10,567 bases of DNA from Nostoc cf. edaphicum LEGE 07299 (GTDB lineage Bacteria > Cyanobacteriota > Cyanobacteriia > Cyanobacteriales > Nostocaceae), in contig NZ_JADEXF010000033.1 of the NCBI RefSeq assembly GCF_015207245.1, positions 1 through 10,567 of the forward strand, given 5' to 3'. A program made the translations under genes and the position numbers. Position 1 is the first letter of the stretch; the number at the start of each line of letters is the position of its first letter. Shown here in pieces: positions 4,626 to 10,567 of the stretch. The notes below the pieces were generated by a model, which saw only the letters and a list, made by a program, of their open reading frames with translations, was not told where the DNA came from and made no database searches.

Positions 4626-6038
4626 TTAACGCGAAGCTCTGGATGTTACCGATCTTTGTAAATTAGCTAGAGCGCGATTGTAATCCAAAATAGCTGTGAC
4701 TCGATTACCTTCTGCTCTTGTCAGGTCATTTTCAGCATCAATTACCTCTGTTTGAGTGCCTACACCAGCTTGGAACCTCAACCTTGCTAAATTCAGAGCT
4801 TCCCTAGCTTGATTTAGAGCCACACTAGAAGTCTGCACATTATTTAAATTGGATTGCAATTGAGCATAGTACCGTTCTACGTCAAAGCGAATTAGGTCAC
4901 GCTGGTTAGCAAATCGAGCCTCTGCGATCCCAATATTAGCTCTCGACTGAGCCGCCCTTGCCCTTGCTGCTCCCCCATCAAACACCGTTAGATTTCCTTG
5001 AAGTTCCGCTGAATAGCCATCAGTAATGCTCGCGCCATCGTTATATTCATCTAGGAGATTGTAGTTTCCTGTCAAACTAACTTGCGGCCCTAGTTGTGAA
5101 AGTGCCTGTCGTCGCTGTTGCTCGGAAATATTACGTTGTCCCAAAAACTGTTGCAACTCTGGACGATTTTGAAACGCTTGGACAATACTTTGTTCTACCG
5201 TCTGCGGCCAAAGACCCGCTAATTGTACGGGATCTGAGGCACTGATATCAGCCGACTGCGATAAACTTAACAACGTAGCAAGCTGACGACGGGCAATTTG
5301 CTGCTGTGAGATCGCATTAGTCAGCTGTTGTTGGGCATTTGCTAAATTCACCTGAGCTTGCAGCACATCGAACCGCGTACCCACTCCAGCCCGTTCTCTG
5401 GCTTGAGTATCCCGCAAACTAGCCTGAGCATTTTGCACAGCAGATTGATTAATTCTGACTTGTTGATCTGCTTGTTGCAAATCGTAGTATTGAGTGGTGG
5501 CATCCAAATTAATGACCAAAGACTGACTTTCAACATTTAATTCATCTACCCGTAACTGTTCCTCTGCGGCTCGGATCCTCGCTAGTGTGTTCCCAGAAGT
5601 ATAGAGATTATAATTCAGTTCTGCTGAACCATTAAAAGAGGTACGGGCTTGAGATGAATTGTTATTAAAACCATTACCACTATTAGTCACCCTACTGTCA
5701 ATACCAAGAGTAGGAAATAAGGCAGCTTGAGACTCGCGGAGCTCCGAGCGACTGCGTTGTAGCTGTAATATAGCTACCTGTAAGTCTCGATTGTTGCGTT
5801 TTGCTAGTTCTAAAGCTTGTGCCAAACTGATTGGTACAGTTCCCTGAATTCTTACTTCCTCCGGTTTAGTCGGAAATTGCAGAGGATTGGGATTGGGGTT
5901 GAGGCGATCGGGAACTTGTACAGCGCTTGAGGAATTCTGTGCTTTTGGCGGAGTTGCTGCACTTACTAAAGTTGGAAGAAGAATCGCGAACGCGACAGGA
6001 ACCCAGGTAAAATGCACGAAGAATAAGCTGAAATTCAT
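4626..6038 (-). CDS. TolC-family outer membrane efflux channel
   Basis: This 470-residue protein has a hydrophobic N-terminal signal (about residues 3-28, ending LVSAA), then a proline-rich linker (LNPNPNPLQFPTKPEE) common in cyanobacterial TolC proteins. Two outer-membrane-efflux repeats follow. The first runs from ISLAQALELAKRNNRDLQ at about residue 71 to the LLSLSQSADI region. The second runs from TVEQSIVQAFQNRPELQQF to the end. Each has long helices with FPTLGIDSRVTNSG-like or GPQVSLTGNYNL strands for the beta-barrel, and the RAGVGTRFDVLQAQVNLANAQQQL and QAGVGTQTEVIDAENDLTRAEG segments typical of TolC. It should trimerise into the outer membrane tunnel for the adaptor, permease and ATPase encoded just upstream in the same direction. 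The start lacks a clear ribosome site, and the 116-bp gap before it includes the 12-bp palindrome AGATTTAAATCT at 6110-6121. Confidence 0.93.
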   Translation of the reverse strand: MNFSLFFVHFTWVPVAFAILLPTLVSAATPPKAQNSSSAVQVPDRLNPNPNPLQFPTKPEEVRIQGTVPISLAQALELAKRNNRDLQVAILQLQRSRSELRESQAALFPTLGIDSRVTNSGNGFNNNSSQARTSFNGSAELNYNLYTSGNTLARIRAAEEQLRVDELNVESQSLVINLDATTQYYDLQQADQQVRINQSAVQNAQASLRDTQARERAGVGTRFDVLQAQVNLANAQQQLTNAISQQQIARRQLATLLSLSQSADISASDPVQLAGLWPQTVEQSIVQAFQNRPELQQFLGQRNISEQQRRQALSQLGPQVSLTGNYNLLDEYNDGASITDGYSAELQGNLTVFDGGAARARAAQSRANIGIAEARFANQRDLIRFDVERYYAQLQSNLNNVQTSSVALNQAREALNLARLRFQAGVGTQTEVIDAENDLTRAEGNRVTAILDYNRALANLQRSVTSRASR

Positions 6039-6154
6039 AATTTAGATATAGTAATTAATTAGGTTCTTTTGAGGATATAATCAAAAGTTTCATCCTGATT
6101 TACCGGCAGAGATTTAAATCTTAAATTCCTCCTCCAAGGGTTGATCTTAACAAA

Positions 6155-6826
6155 TTAGCCGACAATCAAACCATCCTGAACTCGAATAATCCTTTGGGTT
6201 TGAGCAGCGATATCTGGTTCATGAGTGACAATCACAATCGTGATCCCTTGGTTATTAAGTTCAGTCAGTAAATTCATCACCTCATGGGAAGTTTCAGTAT
6301 CTAAAGCTCCTGTTGGCTCATCTGCTAAAACTAATGCAGGTCGGTTGACCAAAGCACGAGCGATCGCTACCCGTTGTTGTTGTCCGCCAGAGAGTTGACT
6401 AGGACGGTTAGCGATGCGTTCCCCTAATCCTACCTTTTCTAAGGCTTCTAATGCCCTTTCCCGGCGTTTTGGCTTGGGTAAGTTAGCGTAAACCATTGGC
6501 AACATGACATTTTCCAAAGCTGTCGCCCGCGCCAATAGGTTAAATTGTTGGAACACAAAACCTATCCTTTGGTTACGAATATAGGCTAATTCATCATCAT
6601 CAAAAGTCGTCAGGTTTCTGCCTTCAAAAATATAGTTTCCAGTTGTGGGACGATCCAGACATCCCAAAATATTCATGAGTGTAGATTTACCCGAACCTGA
6701 CGCACCCATAATTGAGACATATTCCCCTTCCTCAATAGAGAGTTCAATTCCCTTGAGTATGGGAACACTAACTTCTCCCAAGTGATAGGTTTTGGTAATA
6801 GATTCCATCCAAATCATTGTTGGCAT
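6155..6826 (-). CDS. MacB/LolD-type ABC transporter ATPase
   Basis: This 223-residue ATPase is complete by motif. Walker [10 protein letters not shown] spans residues 41-49, the Q-loop glutamine is at 93 (FVFQQFNLL), the signature LSGGQQQR is at 145-152, Walker B VLADE at 166-170 with the catalytic glutamate, and the switch histidine is at 202 (VTHEPD). The sequence between Walker A and signature ([23 protein letters not shown]) is that of the MacB/LolD/YknY group, which drives mechanotransmission-type export rather than channel transport. It should pair with the permease encoded at 8185-9465. The ATG at 6826 sits only four bases from the last heptamer of a 54-unit repeat array, with no Shine-Dalgarno sequence. 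ATGs at codons 4 and 7 are alternatives but likewise lack a site. Its original leader has therefore probably been displaced. Confidence 0.95.
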   Translation of the reverse strand: MPTMIWMESITKTYHLGEVSVPILKGIELSIEEGEYVSIMGASGSGKSTLMNILGCLDRPTTGNYIFEGRNLTTFDDDELAYIRNQRIGFVFQQFNLLARATALENVMLPMVYANLPKPKRRERALEALEKVGLGERIANRPSQLSGGQQQRVAIARALVNRPALVLADEPTGALDTETSHEVMNLLTELNNQGITIVIVTHEPDIAAQTQRIIRVQDGLIVG

Positions 6827-6830
6827 AAGT

Positions 6831-7208
6831 GAGTGCTGAGTGCTGAGTGCTGAGTGCTGAGTGCTGAGTTATGAGTTATGAGTAGTGAGTAGTGAGTGCT
6901 GAGTGCTGAGTGCTGAGTTATGAGTTATGAGTGCTGAGTTATGAGTTATGAGTTATGAGTAGTGAGTAGTGAGTAGTGAGTGCTGAGTGCTGAGTGCTGA
7001 GTGCTGAGTTATGAGTTATGAGTAGTGAGTAGTGAGTGCTGAGTGCTGAGTTATGAGTTATGAGTAGTGAGTAGTGAGTAGTGAGTGCTGAGTGCTGAGT
7101 GCTGAGTGCTGAGTGCTGAGTTATGAGTTATGAGTAGTGAGTGCTGAGTGCTGAGTTATGAGTTATGAGTTATGAGTTATGAGTAGTGAGTAGTGAGTAG
7201 TGAGTAGT
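6831..7208 (+). repeat. Heptamer array 1: 54 uninterrupted units
   Basis: Fifty-four contiguous 7-mers with no indel use only three variants: A = GAGTGCT, B = GAGTTAT, C = GAGTAGT. The order on the plus strand is A5 B2 C2 A3 B2 A1 B3 C3 A4 B2 C2 A2 B2 C3 A5 B2 C1 A2 B4 C4. Apart from one B-to-A step the blocks always cycle A to B to C. The array abuts the start of the ATPase gene. A 77-bp unique spacer (7209-7285) with no recognisable gene follows it. Confidence 0.97.
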
Positions 7209-7285
7209 GAGAGTTCATTTATAGCAGTAGTCACATAGGTTATGACTGTGTTGATTGCTCAAAGGCTTGAGAAAACTGTGTTTTT

Positions 7286-7337
7286 ACTCAGCACTCAGCA
7301 CTCACTACTCAGCACTCGCTACTCAGCACTCAGCACT
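7286..7337 (+). repeat. Heptamer array 2: about seven units, supplies S23 stop codon
   Basis: Seven ACTCNNN units plus ACT: ACTCAGC twice, ACTCACT, ACTCAGC, ACTCGCT, then ACTCAGC twice. It is in the opposite orientation to array 1 and the same as array 3. The minus-strand TGA of the S23 gene (7332-7330) and its last Cys codon are read from the repeat. Confidence 0.95.
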
Positions 7338-7737
7338 TTTCTTTAGTGGTGGGGGTTGAGTTTTTTTGATGTTTTTGTTTACTAACTGAGATGCGAAGAC
7401 CGCCAATAATTTTGCCCACTTCTTCTGCTTGATTTAAAAGTTGGTTGAATTTAACTTGATCGAGGTAGCCAACATCTAGAGCTATATAAAGTTGAGAACG
7501 CAGTTCTGCACAAGATGACTTAGCTATAGAAAGAAACTGATGAAATTCTCCTAAATAACTTCTTTCAAAACCCTCAGCAATGTTAGACATGATAGACACT
7601 GCTGCCCTTTGTATTTGTCCCGATAGTCCAAAGTCTCTAGCAAACGCACCCTGCTGAGTAACCTGATAAATATCTTTAGTAAGAATTCTTGCTTTTTGCC
7701 AAGCAATCAAATCTTCAAAACGCTCAACTTTACTCAT
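7330..7737 (-). CDS. Four-helix-bundle protein, S23 / 23S rRNA intervening-sequence family
   Basis: This 135-residue protein carries the family landmarks: [18 protein letters not shown] near the N-terminus, [23 protein letters not shown] in the middle (residues about 37-59), then [22 protein letters not shown] and a C-terminal helix [10 protein letters not shown]. The fold is a pentameric four-helix bundle in solved members. Genes of this family were first known from intervening sequences inside 23S rRNA genes, and the DGR accessory protein Avd is a structural relative that binds nucleic acid. Its biochemical role is otherwise unknown. The gene lies in the same direction as the efflux operon it interrupts. 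There are 38 bases between its ATG and array 3, with no good ribosome site (GTAG near the ATG). The lysine-rich tail STPTTKEKC and stop run into array 2, so the C-terminus may have been recast by the repeat. Confidence 0.9.
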   Translation of the reverse strand: MSKVERFEDLIAWQKARILTKDIYQVTQQGAFARDFGLSGQIQRAAVSIMSNIAEGFERSYLGEFHQFLSIAKSSCAELRSQLYIALDVGYLDQVKFNQLLNQAEEVGKIIGGLRISVSKQKHQKNSTPTTKEKC

Positions 7738-7775
7738 TCTACTGACTACTCAAATTTCAAAATTGACACTAAATA

Positions 7776-8178
7776 ACTCAGCACTCAGCACTCACCACTC
7801 ACTACTCACTACTCACTACTCATAACTCATAACTCATCACTCATAACTCATCACTCAGCACTCATCACTCAGCACTCAGCACTCATCACTCATCACTCAT
7901 CACTCAGCACTCAGCACTCAGCACTCAGCACTCACCACTCACTACTCACTACTCACTACTCATAACTCATCACTCATAACTCATAACTCATCACTCAGCA
8001 CTCATCACTCAGCACTCATCACTCAGCACTCAGCACTCATAACTCATAACTCATCACTCATAACTCATAACTCATCACTCAGCACTCATCACTCAGCACT
8101 CAGCACTCATCACTCATCACTCAGCACTCAGCACTCAGCACTCAGCACTCAGCACTCAGCACTCAGCACTCAGCACTC
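7776..8178 (+). repeat. Heptamer array 3: 57 uninterrupted units, inverted relative to array 1
   Basis: Fifty-seven contiguous ACTCNNN units (7776-8174) plus ACTC, without indels. Five variants occur: ACTCAGC (A), ACTCATA (B), ACTCACT (C), ACTCACC (D) and ACTCATC (E). The block A A D C C C B occurs at units 1-7 and again at units 21-27, pointing to segmental duplications of about 20 units (140 bp). The last eight units (8119-8174) are all A. The array ends 6 bp from the permease stop codon. Confidence 0.97.
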
Positions 8179-8184
8179 TTAAAC

Positions 8185-9465
8185 TTAGTCGCTTCTTAAA
8201 GCGTTGATTGGATCTAATTTGGCAGCGTTCCGTGCTGGAATCACGCCAGCGATTAAGCCAACGGTTAACGAGAGTGCAAAGCCAGCAACGATCGACAAGA
8301 AAGAAATTACAAAGGGAAATTTGAAAACGCTTGCAGCCACAAAGGCTAATAAAACGCCAGTGACCATGCCAATACCTCCGCCGACAATGGAAATCACGAT
8401 CGCTTCGGCTAAAAATTGATTGAGTATGGCTGAATTGGTTGCTCCTACGGCTTTGCGAATCCCAATTTCCCGCGTCCGCTCAACCACAGAAACTAGCATA
8501 ATGTTAGCAATACCAATACCACCAACCACTAGAGAAATTCCAGCGATCGCTACCACCATTACTGTAAATAAACCTACAATATTAGTGAAGGTACTAACAA
8601 TATCAGCTTGATTGGTCAGTCGGAAATCATCAGCTTGTGGCGGATAAATATTATGACGTAGCCGTAAAAGATTGGTAACTTGAAACTGAGCGGCTTCTAA
8701 CTGCTCCTGATTAGCGCCTTTAACTAAAATTCCACTTACAGAAACGCCCACCAGGGCATTGTTCCCAACTAGTCTCTTCGACATACTAGTTAAAGGAATA
8801 AAAATCTGGTCATCTCGATCCATTGGCCCTTGAGAGCCTTTAGGTTCCATCACCCCAATTACTTCATAAGCCTCTCCCTGAATCCGAATTTTCTCACCGA
8901 TCGGATTTACACCTTGTCCAAAGAGTGTTTTTTGCACTGTCGGGCCAAGAATAGCAAGCTGTGCGGCAGTATCTAGTTCATCCTGAGTAAAATATCTCCC
9001 TTGTTGGGGGCGAGTATTTCTGACTTCTGGGTAGTTCAAATCAGTGCCATAAATGGTTGTTGAGGTGTTCTGTCCTGCATAGACAACTTGAGCGCTGCGT
9101 TGGAGATAAGCAGAAACCATCTGTGCTGATGGCGCTTGTGTAGCGATCGCCTTTGCATCTTCCCAAGTCAACGTGCTGCTAGAACCTACTCCTTGACGGA
9201 CATTCCCGCTTCTTGCTGCACCCGCCAAGATTTGGATCACATCTGTACCCAATGCTTGTATCTGTTGCTCAACTCCTTTTTGCACTCCCTGACCGACAGA
9301 AGTAATGGCAATAACTGAAGAAATCCCAATAATCACGCCCAACATAGTTAGACCTGTGCGTAATTTGTTACTCCACAGAGTCTCTGCTGCCATTGTCAAG
9401 ATTTCCAGCAATGGTACTGTGCGGGTATTCTTCGCTTTGTAAAAGCCCTTAGATATCTTAAACAT
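8185..9465 (-). CDS. MacB/FtsX-type ABC transporter permease
   Basis: This 426-residue protein has the MacB permease plan. A first membrane helix lies at about residues 37-57 (LTMLGVIIGISSVIAITSV), followed by a periplasmic core of about 230 residues (QALGTDVIQILAG, then RYFTQDELDTAAQLAILG, KIRIQGEAYEVIGVM). Three C-terminal helices lie at about 295-327, 350-376 and 385-412. The coupling motif RTREIGIRKAVGA is at residues 330-342 and the end is DPINALRSD. It lacks a fused ATPase domain, so it needs the separate ATPase encoded at 6155-6826. The start at 9465 has no evident ribosome site; Met25 is an alternative, since homologues often begin near AxTLWSNKLR. The gene order adaptor-permease-ATPase resembles both MacAB/YknXYZ and cyanobacterial DevBCA systems, and the substrate cannot be told from sequence. 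Confidence 0.93.
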   Translation of the reverse strand: MFKISKGFYKAKNTRTVPLLEILTMAAETLWSNKLRTGLTMLGVIIGISSVIAITSVGQGVQKGVEQQIQALGTDVIQILAGAARSGNVRQGVGSSSTLTWEDAKAIATQAPSAQMVSAYLQRSAQVVYAGQNTSTTIYGTDLNYPEVRNTRPQQGRYFTQDELDTAAQLAILGPTVQKTLFGQGVNPIGEKIRIQGEAYEVIGVMEPKGSQGPMDRDDQIFIPLTSMSKRLVGNNALVGVSVSGILVKGANQEQLEAAQFQVTNLLRLRHNIYPPQADDFRLTNQADIVSTFTNIVGLFTVMVVAIAGISLVVGGIGIANIMLVSVVERTREIGIRKAVGATNSAILNQFLAEAIVISIVGGGIGMVTGVLLAFVAASVFKFPFVISFLSIVAGFALSLTVGLIAGVIPARNAAKLDPINALRSD

Positions 9466-9482
9466 AATGTTTTATTTAAAAA

Positions 9483-9594
9483 AGAATGCAGAATTTAGAA
9501 TCCAGAATCAAGTTAGTGGAGGAATTAAACCCACATATTTATCCGCTAGTCAAACTCGAATTCATACTGAATCCTGACTCCTGACTCCTGAATT
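9483..9594. repeat. Short heptamer repeats in the adaptor-permease gap
   Basis: Four AGAATNN units (9483-9510) and four CTGANTC-like units (CTGAATC, two CTGACTC, CTGAATT; 9567-9594) occupy most of the 149-bp gap between the adaptor and permease genes. They are of the GAATTC/CAGGAGTCAGGA type found in Nostoc intergenic DNA. No gene is present. Confidence 0.75.
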
Positions 9595-9614
9595 CTTTAT
9601 TGTTAAAACTAACT

Positions 9615-10567
9615 TTAAGGAGAACCACCGCCTTGAGAACGCCCACCACCAGAACCTCCGCCTGAACGACCTCCGCCGCCACCTGTTCCTCTTCCACCTC
9701 CACCTAGACCAGGGAAAACTCCTCCTCTTGGTGTTGATTGCGGACGCAATCCTGGTGGGAAACTGAGCAATACCCTTTCGTCTCCTGTCAATCCAGACTT
9801 AACTTCGGTAAAGTTATTCGCGGTGACGCCAGTCTCTATGCGAGTAAATACAGGTCTGTTATTTTTTCCTTGCACAAACACGCCTGTGGCATTTTCTTGG
9901 CGTACCACCGAGGCTGTTGGCACTACTAAAACATTTTGAACTTGACCGACTTGAAAATCTACTTCTGCATTCATCCCAGACCGCAGTAGTCTTTGAGGGT
10001 CTGAAAGTGATACTCTCACTTCAAAACTGGTGACGTTTTGCTCTACTATTGCTTGGGCAGCAATTTGGCTCACTTTACCTTCAAAGGTCTTTCCTGGGTA
10101 GGCATCTGCTTTAATCGAGACTTTTTGACCAAGGCTGATTTTGGAAATATTTGTTTCTGCTAAATTGGCGACGACTTCATTTGTGGAAGCTAGAGACAAG
10201 ATTGAAGAAGAAGAAGAAGAAGCTACTTCACTACTGGCAGTTGTGGGTGTCACGAAAGCGCCGGGATCGGCATACTTCTTTGTCACTACACCATCAAAGG
10301 GTGCGCGAATAATTGTGTCATTGATTTCGGCTTGGATGTTTTGCAGCGAACCACGAGCCGATGTTACTTGGGCACGGGCTGCGTTAATATCTTCTTGGCG
10401 CGTTCCGGCTTTCAGGAGTGCCAAAGCTTGCTGTCTCTGCTTCACCACGGCTCGTGCTTGCTCAACATCTTCTGGACGCGACCCGGCTTTTTGCAGAGCC
10501 AGTGCTTGCTGTGCTTCATTTACATTAGCTTGGGCGCTGTCACGATTAGAACGGCTTTGGTTAAGAG
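9615..10567 (-). CDS. HlyD/MacA-family efflux adaptor (5' end outside window)
   Basis: The frame is open to the window end, so the gene starts beyond it and the internal GTG at 10448 is not the start. In order, the visible part has a coiled-coil hairpin with a 24-25-residue duplicated motif (QQALALQKAGSRPEDVEQAR and QQALALLKAGTRQEDINAAR). The lipoyl-domain return strand is NDTIIRAPFDGVVTKKYADPG. An unusual six-serine loop follows (VASSSSSSILSL, encoded by a GAA-type trinucleotide run on the plus strand). Next come the beta-barrel domain (LGQKVSIKADAYPGKTFEGKV) and a membrane-proximal domain (VPTASVVRQENATGVFV). The protein ends in a low-complexity Gly/Arg/Ser tail of about 35 residues. It should bridge the permease to TolC in the periplasm. 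It is first in the operon, 149 bp before the permease gene. Confidence 0.93.
   Translation of the reverse strand, partial: LNQSRSNRDSAQANVNEAQQALALQKAGSRPEDVEQARAVVKQRQQALALLKAGTRQEDINAARAQVTSARGSLQNIQAEINDTIIRAPFDGVVTKKYADPGAFVTPTTASSEVASSSSSSILSLASTNEVVANLAETNISKISLGQKVSIKADAYPGKTFEGKVSQIAAQAIVEQNVTSFEVRVSLSDPQRLLRSGMNAEVDFQVGQVQNVLVVPTASVVRQENATGVFVQGKNNRPVFTRIETGVTANNFTEVKSGLTGDERVLLSFPPGLRPQSTPRGGVFPGLGGGGRGTGGGGGRSGGGSGGGRSQGGGSP

Larger units (their letters stand above)
6831..8178. mobile_element. S23 gene plus inverted heptamer arrays, inserted between permease and ATPase genes
   Basis: This composite unit occupies nearly the whole 1358-base gap between two genes that are normally adjacent. 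It contains array 1 (GAGT orientation on plus), a 77-bp spacer, short array 2 (ACTC orientation), the four-helix-bundle gene, and array 3 (ACTC orientation). The distances to the operon genes are 4 bp to the ATPase ATG and 6 bp to the permease TAA. The placement and the inverted arms suggest insertion of a repeat-rich element or expansion around an inserted S23 gene. No transposase, reverse transcriptase or clear target duplication is visible. The mobile nature is inference. Confidence 0.5.

Noticed and set aside
7330..7737. Diversity-generating retroelement with Avd accessory protein
   Set aside because: The S23 protein resembles the Avd fold, but there is no reverse transcriptase, no template/variable repeat pair with adenine-specific changes and no C-type lectin target in the window.
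6831..8178. CRISPR array
   Set aside because: The units are 7 bp with no unique spacers between repeats and no cas genes, so these are simple heptamer tandem repeats.
8204..8611. Two plus-strand frames opposite the permease
   Set aside because: Shadow frames of the permease gene, whose membrane helices and coupling motif are unambiguous.

Overview
The window looks like chromosomal DNA of a filamentous, probably heterocyst-forming cyanobacterium (Nostoc/Anabaena type). The evidence is eleven copies of the HIP1 octamer GCGATCGC, abundant short tandem heptamer repeats, foldback elements of the kind seen in Nostoc genomes, moderate-to-low GC, and proteins with cyanobacterial character. These include a TolC with a proline-rich linker, a membrane-fusion adaptor with a glycine-rich tail, and a 131-aa conserved hypothetical protein that I recall only from cyanobacteria.

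Left part (1-2740), accessory. It opens with the 3' end of a gene for a protein built of 32-residue helical repeats. Next comes a toxin-antitoxin graveyard. On the minus strand lie an orphan antitoxin-like gene (1136-1375), a DUF433 antitoxin gene (811-1104) and, overlapping its stop, a junction of two broken modules: the first eight codons of a DUF5615-like gene run into the C-terminal half of a VapB-like antitoxin. Divergent to these is an intact Phd/VapC pair (1600-2237). It is followed by a 106-bp foldback element and a 21-bp tandem array whose units can encode a coiled-coil heptad.

Middle (2741-4625). This holds a conserved hypothetical gene, then a BMP/PnrA-type substrate-binding lipoprotein gene with a Tat-like signal and a lipobox but no transporter partners nearby. 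A 150-bp foldback repeat follows in the convergent gap.

Right part (4626-10567), all minus strand. Read in transcription order it is a tripartite efflux operon: HlyD/MacA-type adaptor (cut by the window end), MacB-type permease, MacB/LolD-type ATPase, TolC-type outer membrane channel. The permease and ATPase genes, normally adjacent, are separated by about 1.36 kb. That insert holds a four-helix-bundle (S23/23S rRNA intervening-sequence family) gene between very long heptamer arrays: 54 uninterrupted heptamers on one side, 57 on the other in inverted orientation, and a short array that supplies the S23 stop codon. The arrays start 7 bp after the permease stop and end 4 bp before the ATPase start. 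If transcribed through, they could form a very long imperfect RNA stem with the S23 gene in the loop. This S23-plus-heptamer cassette is the most unusual object in the window.
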